A stretch of 64,000 nucleotides of DNA, from NCBI GenBank assembly GCA_037833965.1, contig AP031353.1:18540501-18604500 (forward strand). The letters run 5' to 3'. Source of the stretch: Marchantia polymorpha subsp. ruderalis. Taxonomy: Eukaryota > Streptophyta > Marchantiopsida > Marchantiales > Marchantiaceae. The first letter of the stretch is position 1; each line of letters starts with the position of its first letter. This document shows, one piece after another, positions 58,445-64,000 of this stretch. Position numbers and translations under genes: made by a program. The notes under the pieces are model-generated. The model was not told the origin of the DNA, ran no database searches, and was given only the letters and a program-made list of their open reading frames with translations.

Positions 58445-59654
58445 ATGGCGCCGCCCAAGACGAATGACAAAGTGCGGAAATTGGTCTCGCTGAAGGTGCC
58501 TTACGAAGAATTGCGATCCTATAGGCGCGAGCTCAGCGAAGTGCACCTTGATTTCCTCCTATGGAATTGAAACTGCATATCGGCGAGCATTTGCAAGGAG
58601 CTCATGAACAAGAACCGGAACGAGGGTGAGGACCGCCGAGGCAATCCAATGCTCTGGATGATTGAACATTGGGCTAGCGTGATGGGGCCGTGTGCAGGCA
58701 GCGATGGAGATCTCATGTTCGAGAAGGATATCGTGAAGATAACTCGTGCGGAAGAGTTCACCTTTGGTCCACTTTTCAAGAACGGAATATCGGGGACAAA
58801 TGGGTGGAAGACCGCCGACTATAAGGATCCAAAAAGGCGCGCAATTGCGTTGGGCATCATGCATATCTTGCGACCGTAGCGAACGACCTATGTTACGGCT
58901 TGGCAACAGCGAGTTATGAAGGCTCAGCGGGTGCACTAGGCAAGGATCTTCTACGATCTTGTCTGGATGAATGCGAGCGTCCAGTGGGCAAGACCTTTGG
59001 CGAATCATTTGACTCCTTACCTCGGAAACTTCTATTGAGATATGGGACTACTTACAAAGGAGGAGGAGAAGCGATTTCTGAAGGAGCCGGAATTATTAGC
59101 AGTTGAGTCCAGTGAAGGAACCGAAGATAAAGATAATAGTCGACCCCGAACTGTGCAAGTGGATGTTCTGCCAACACGAGAGAAAACAGAACGGCGATTG
59201 GCGAAGAGGCGGAAGGTCGTGACTGATGACGAAGAGCACCTGATGTTAGAATCACGACGGGCGGAAATTGAGATAATGGGAATTTGGTAGTCGAGAACTC
59301 GAGCTAGGCCAAAGAAGAAGGCGAGTCGCGGGTTGGTAATGACCGAAGTTTTGGACAGCAGTGTGGAGATCACAGTTGCTGCAGCCAATGTCTTAGTCAA
59401 AGAGGCAACTATCAAGCCGACACAACCAATGGTGACAGGGGGACCTTCGGCGGTAACAGTTGAAGTTCCAACAGACGTAGCAGTGGAACCTTTAGAGGAG
59501 AGAACAAAGACAGCTAGTTCGAGTTTTCTGTCTTTGAAGCAGACGCGGTCTGTGGGGAGTGAGGACGTGCCTCAGCCGAAGTCCGGCAAAGAAGTAGCAA
59601 AGGAGCTCACTTTGAGTGAGGCAATTTTGAAGCAGATCGTTGCAGAGGTTGGTG
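58445..59654 (+). pseudogene. Family Z gene remnant, distant homologue of the X protein
   Basis: It begins MAPPKTNDKVRKLVSLKVP and keeps the order of the X N-terminal domain: LDFLLW near the start, then MLWMIEHWASVMGPCAG (compare the X pattern ERWDICNWAQVLGRCAG), DGDLMFEKDIVKITRAEEF, TADYKDPKRRA and LTPYLGNFYWDMGLLTKEE. A Lys/Glu-rich linker (RARPKKKA) follows. It lacks the palindromes of X. It is a broken gene, cut at 59655 by X copy 13. It indicates that the X domain is an old family with several branches. Confidence 0.6.
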
Positions 59655-62225
59655 TGTGGTAATGCAATTTTTGATTTTTTTTTGGAATTAAAACATTTTG
59701 GAATAGTAAGTACCGCGGCAGTAGTTGTATATAATAATCGGTATGCGAAAAGAAGGTAAAAGGGGTCTAGGGAAACACAGGCCGGTCTAAGGGTTTTTGG
59801 GCTTAGGCCACGGTCAGTCGCCTGGGACGGAACAGACGGTTCATGCTAAAGGACTCGCCTTCGGCACCTTTGGCAAAAGCTCCTTTGCTGAGGTGTCTTC
59901 GGAAGGAGGGGCCTTTGGCGCAAGCAGATGGATGCCCCTTCGGCTCAGACGCATGTGGAGGAGCTTTCGCTGAAGACGTACGAAGCATGTGACACGAAGA
60001 CGCCTTCGTCGTGGAAAACGACCTCGTCACTAAACACGCGCCTTTGGCGGTAGATTCCTTCGTTGCTAGCGCCGTCTTCGCCATTAGGTTTTTGTTTTTG
60101 CCATTAGGTTCGCCTGCAGCGAACGGCAGTGCCTTCGCCTCTAGGGTACATCTTCGGTGAAAGGATGCGCCTTCGGCGGAAGCGGAAAAGGAAGGAAACA
60201 CGATTGAAGCGAACGCCTTCGGTGGTAGACGCCTTCGGCACAAGCACCTTCGGCGGTACGCGGGTGGAGAGCTACGCCGGCGGAAGGCGGCAAGATTAAA
60301 TCAAATTGCAAGCGTGGGAGTTCGCGCAACGGCAGAGCGTGAATTCGCACGTGCGAATCAGATCGTTGCACCTCAACTTTGACAAGGCATTCAAACGGAA
60401 AGTTGCCAGCTCATGTGTCGAGCTAGAGGAGTTCTTTATCGTCGAAGGAGGAGGCTCACTCCCGCATTTCTAATTTTGCACTCCTCCGCAGCAGCAGAAT
60501 TTGCAGAGCGCGCAGTAGGAGAACCCGCGGACAGTTTGCGGAGAGTTTGTCGAGGACGCGCGAGAGAGAGTTGGTTGCGGAAATTCGCGGAGAGCTTGCG
60601 GAGAGAATTGCAGAGAGAGTTCAATGGCCAAGTCAATTCCGCTGCGGATGGTCCCACTGCGAGTGCCGCAGGTCGGATTGCGCGCATTTCAAGATGAGTT
60701 GATGGCGGTGAAGCTCGACTTTCTTCTGTGGGGATGGAATTGGGTGTGCCCGGCGATGGTCCGGGAGTGGTTGCGCGAGAAGAACCAACCTCCGCGAGGG
60801 TATCGACCACACCCAGAGAGATGGCAAGTGAACGATTGGGAGCAGGTCTTGGGACGATGCGCGGGAGAGGAGGGCGACCTCCTGTTCGAATGCGAGAGTG
60901 TGCATGTCACGAAGGAAGAAGAAATTTCCTTTGGTGCACTTTTCAAGAACTGCAAGTCGAGCAAGAACGGGTACAAGACCCGTGACTACAAAGACCGCAA
61001 GCGGAGGAATGTCGCGGTGGCACTCCTCCAAATTTTACAACCGCACCGGACCACCTACATGACATCTTGGCAGGTGGAATTTGTGGAGCTGGCGTTGGCA
61101 GGAACTCCGATTCATTGGGCTCGGATCTTGTGGAAGGCCACGCGACAGCATGCAGGAGAAGAGAAGGGAGGATCAATTAATCACCTGTCCCCTTTCTTGA
61201 TCAATTTCTATCGGTTGATGGGATGCTTGACAGCAGAGGAGAGAGTGCAATTTCCCTTGCTGTTTCGGGCAAATCTGGAAAGGTTTGTGCGGGACGTCGA
61301 AGTTGATACAGACTTCAACGAATTGCCCGCCAGCACACCACCAGCTCGATCAAGAGCGGATGACGAACAGAGGGGATGGAGATGCGGACTTGAGTCGGCG
61401 GAAAGTGCCGACTGCTCCAGTCAGGCGTCGGGCGAACAACGAGCCCGCAAGCCGCCCGAAGCAGAAGGCACGCAAGCTAGTTCTGCCGGCGGACAGCAGC
61501 GCGGACACAGGGCGAGCCGCGGTTACAAGAAACTCGCCATCCTCGAAGGAGGATGTGAGTGAAGAAGTTCTTGGGCGGTCAGCTGACCTCCCTACACCAA
61601 AGTCACGAGTGCTTTCGGAGGAAGCACGCAGGCCTTTGGGCCACAGAGAAAGGCATGCGTCTACGGCCATAATGCCTGCATTGGAGAGATGCTTGCCTTC
61701 CGAGCAAGTACCATTCGATGTCTCGCCTTCGGGTCAAGGGGTGTCGGGTCAAGGGCCTTCGGCTCAAGCGCCTTCTACGCAGGAGAAGTTACGGGTGCGC
61801 CTTCGGCGCAGGATCGATTCAGGGAGGAGCCTTCGGCTCAACGGACTTCGGGTCAAGCGCCTTCGGCGAAGATGCCTTCGGCTTAGGAACCTCTAGAGCC
61901 AGTTGCAGCGGGCGAAGGCGGGGATGGTGAGACACGTGTGCCTTCAACACAAACGCCTTCGGCGGTAGCAATACGGGCAGATGTAGCAAGCCCATTGGGA
62001 GTGAGTTCTCCCACTCCTTTGGAAGTATTGGCTACACATGGTGTGGAGGCCGCAACAGAAGAAGCTGCGCAACCCAGCTCGAGAGAATCGCCGAGGATTT
62101 CTGCGGCGACAGAGATCCTCGAGACCGAAGACGACACGCCTTCGGAGGATGAGGAAGTGGAGTCTGTGCGAGGTACCCCGACTGGAGTGCTCTGCGAGCA
62201 AGTGGTACCGCTGCTCCGGTACCTT
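59655..62225 (+). mobile_element. Family X giant LTR, copy 13 (5' part, subfamily C)
   Basis: The left end is a diverged form of the X terminus, TGTGGTAATGCAATTTTTG, at 59655. A leader with GCCTTCGGC motifs runs to about 60620. The X gene starts at 60624 (MAKSIPLRMVPLRVPQ). The N-terminal domain is well kept (DFLLWGWNWV, RDYKDRKRRN, GGSINHLSPFLINFYR), and the linker and acidic patch follow to about 62225. Gag sequence of G4 then begins on the other strand. The direct start at MAKS supports the inner Met as the ancestral start. The copy is broken and lacks its 3' end. Confidence 0.75.
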
Positions 62226-63485
62226 GATTTTTGCTCTTCTTGTACCCGGCCTTTTGGACGCTTGTTCAAGGTAGATGTCTCATAGGCTTCGGCGGAGGTA
62301 ATCACCTTGTCAATGATATCACACCTACAGCGTCGCCAGTAGGTCTCCATTTCCATTGGCAAGCCCGTTACATACCAGTCGATGGCTTGCTGAGTGGAGT
62401 AAGGCACTCCTTTTTCAATTTTTGGGATGCGGTCCAAGAGATCTTGAAATCTCTCAGTGTAGTCTCTCAGATTTTCCTTGCGCTCCCTTTGCAGGTTTTG
62501 CAATTTTGTTAACACTCGACTATCAAATTCCAGTTCCCGGAACCTCTTTAAGATCTTCTCTCGGAGTTTAGCCTAAATGTCAATTCCCGTGGGAATCGTG
62601 CTCTCGTGGTTGTACCAACTTCGGGCTTTGTTCCGGAGCATGCTGGGAAAAATGCGCAGTCTATCATTATCTTCTCATTCTCAGTGCGCAGTCTATCATG
62701 CGCAGTCTATCATTATCAAGCGCAGCTTCATTATCTTCTTTATTGGTGATGGAGACCGACTCGAATTATTTGATGTAAGCGTTTGCATCGTCATATCCTC
62801 TACCCTTATACTTGGGGTAGGAGTGTTTAGTAAAGGAGTGACGATTTTCCTACTGGTCTCCCATCGATCGATCTGATGGACCTACTCCTCCGCCTCCTCT
62901 TGGTGGATTTGGGGGAAAGGGTGGTACCTCCTCTTGGCGATCCCGGTGGAGATGGGGAGTCTCCTCCTCCTCCTCCTCTAGATGGTCCTCCCGAAGAGCT
63001 TACGGGATTCGGGTCTCTAAACAAGGTCGTAGGCCAAATGGGTGATGAAGATGAACTCTCAAATCGCCCTTCAAAGTTATGCACCACCGTTTGCACTCGT
63101 CCTTCTGTATCATTCGGCAACTCCAACACCGTATGAAAGGATCTGGAATAACCAGGTATCTAGAAATACGGTGAGGAGAAAAGTCGTGACGAGGTTGGGT
63201 TAATGAAGTTGTCAACTCCTCAAGGGGTTGAAGATATGCGTTGATCGGGGTTGACGCCAACTTCTCCCGTACGTAGGCTTCATGCGTGGGTGGGGATTCC
63301 GCAGGTCGCCTTGTTTGCGGAGGTGCAACCACGGGTAGAAGGGGGACTTGTTTCTTCCCTTTTCCTTTGCCTTTCTTTTGATCTTGTTCAGAGGGATCGT
63401 CAAGTTGATCCTCCTTCTTGTCTACGCGACGCTTATAGCGCACAGATCGGTCACTTATCTTTTTGGGATCGTCGCGCGTCGACAT
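62226..63485 (-). pseudogene. G4 gag region
   Basis: From 63485 leftwards there is a basic, Lys-rich N-terminal part (KKGKGKGKKQ), then a Gly/Pro/Ser-rich segment (GGPSRGGGGGDSPSPPGSP, about 62930-63020), and then the helical gag core with RKENLRDYTERFQDLLDRIP and QAIDWYVTGLPMEM (about 62320-62490). This is a retrotransposon gag domain. The zinc knuckle and pol would lie further left but are not present beyond 62226. Confidence 0.7.
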
Positions 63486-63530
63486 TCATCGTGCATTGCT
63501 GCACACGCAACCTTTGTGTTTGACGCTCTG

Positions 63531-63550
63531 TCCCCGACAGCGGCGCCAAA
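63531..63550 (-). other. G4 primer binding site
   Basis: On the minus strand TTTGGCGCCGCTGTCGGGGA matches the TGGCGCCGTTGCCGGGGA type of plant gypsy elements. It lies about 17 bp after the presumed LTR end. Confidence 0.65.
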
Positions 63551-63565
63551 AGAAAAATTTATCTA

Positions 63566-64000
63566 TGTAATGACAGATAAATACCAAAATGGAGCATAAT
63601 GGTATAGATCCGATCCCACGAGGACAGAAACAAACACAAAAGTCACGATTTGTCACAAAATAGCATTCTATTGCGAAGTTTTACTTCTTAGGCCAATGCT
63701 ACTCCCAGAAGACACTACTCAGCTAGAGCCGAAGACTCACAGGGTAGTGCAAAACCGTACTCATAACCTGAACCTTTTCCAAACACAACCTGTGAGAATT
63801 GCAGGCGATCCCACACTCATATTTTAGGGGAAAAACTTCCCTGCATTGCATACATCTTCAACACATTGACCCGAATACTCAGTCCCGAACTTGATTAAAT
63901 TCCGTAGTAACCCCAGGCTACCCAAGACATCCAGGCTGAATATTCACAACTCCCAATGCGGTAACTTTGACAAACCGGAGCGCACTGTGCTCAATGTCTG
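63566..64000 (-). repeat. G4 5' LTR, 3' part
   Basis: On the plus strand the terminal bases are TGTAATGACAG, the inverted LTR end. The LTR runs past the window edge, so its length is at least 435 bp. No coding frame is visible in the portion seen. Confidence 0.6.

Larger units (their letters stand above)
62226..64000 (-). mobile_element. G4: Ty3/gypsy element, gag, primer site and 5' LTR (partial)
   Basis: In minus orientation the LTR (from 63566 to beyond the window) is followed by a primer site and a gag gene reading leftwards to 62226, where X copy 13 begins. The LTR end resembles the X 3' end over more than 100 bp: a CCCACRRGGACAGA block, a CACTCCCAGAA block and an AGGGGAAAMACTTCCC block occur in the same order. 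G4 therefore belongs to a related family. It could be the gag side of an element like G2, since orientation and order fit, but the LTR differs from subfamily B. It is broken. Confidence 0.7.

Noticed and set aside
62226-64000. G4 as the gag end of G2
   Set aside because: Strand and order fit, but the LTR terminus (TGTAATGACAG) differs from the X subfamily B termini expected for G2, so I keep them as separate related elements.
1-64000. tRNA, rRNA and host protein genes
   Set aside because: I saw no cloverleaf, rRNA block or non-transposon domain. Primer sites resemble tRNA ends but are part of the elements.

Overview
This window is a stack of nested LTR retrotransposons. I found no host gene, tRNA, rRNA or CRISPR array that I can support. 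The organism looks like a streptophyte plant, probably a seed-free plant or a charophyte alga with a large repeat-rich genome. The reasons are plant-type Ty3/gypsy elements, a Copia LTR with plant-type landmarks, and a retrotransposon-borne DNMT3-like cytosine methyltransferase. From memory, such methyltransferases have been reported in charophyte and dinoflagellate elements. The species is inference.

The dominant sequence, here called family X, is a unit of about 4.9-5.4 kb that begins TGTGGTAMCCCAC and ends GTGGGTTATTACA. It carries one long reading frame (about 850-1050 codons) and is present in about 13 copies on both strands. Three copies have both ends and perfect 5-bp target duplications (GAAAT, CGCTC, AAGGC). 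One copy (20343-24285) follows the pol gene and polypurine tract of a gypsy element directly. I therefore read X as a giant LTR, mostly present as solo LTRs, whose U3 part carries a large protein gene. The TATA box lies 3' of that gene, about 1 kb before the LTR end. The protein has a conserved N-terminal domain, a P/S/T-rich linker built from short palindromic DNA repeats, an acidic patch, a long coiled coil and a basic tail.

Layout. 1-2569: three X fragments. 2570-18313: G1, a gypsy element on + with order LTR, leader, gag, protease, DNMT3-like methyltransferase, RT-RNase H, integrase and a 3' LTR remnant; its 5' LTR holds a complete X solo LTR (3085-7958). 18314-24285: X copies 5 and 6. 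24286-39605: G2, gypsy pol on -, split by X copy 7 (26825-39556), which is itself split by G3 (28527-36321), a young, nearly whole gypsy element with 830-bp LTRs. 39606-56613: X copies 8-12, nested in both orientations. 56614-57445: unassigned. 57446-57672: Copia LTR. 57673-59654: remnants of a distant relative of the X protein gene (family Z). 59655-62225: X copy 13. 62226-64000: G4, the gag, primer binding site and LTR of another gypsy element, whose LTR resembles the 3' part of X.

Relative order of events: G2 is older than X copy 7, which is older than G3. G1 is older than X copy 4. X copy 10 is older than X copy 11. Two features stand out: the methyltransferase inside G1 and the long protein gene inside the X LTR.
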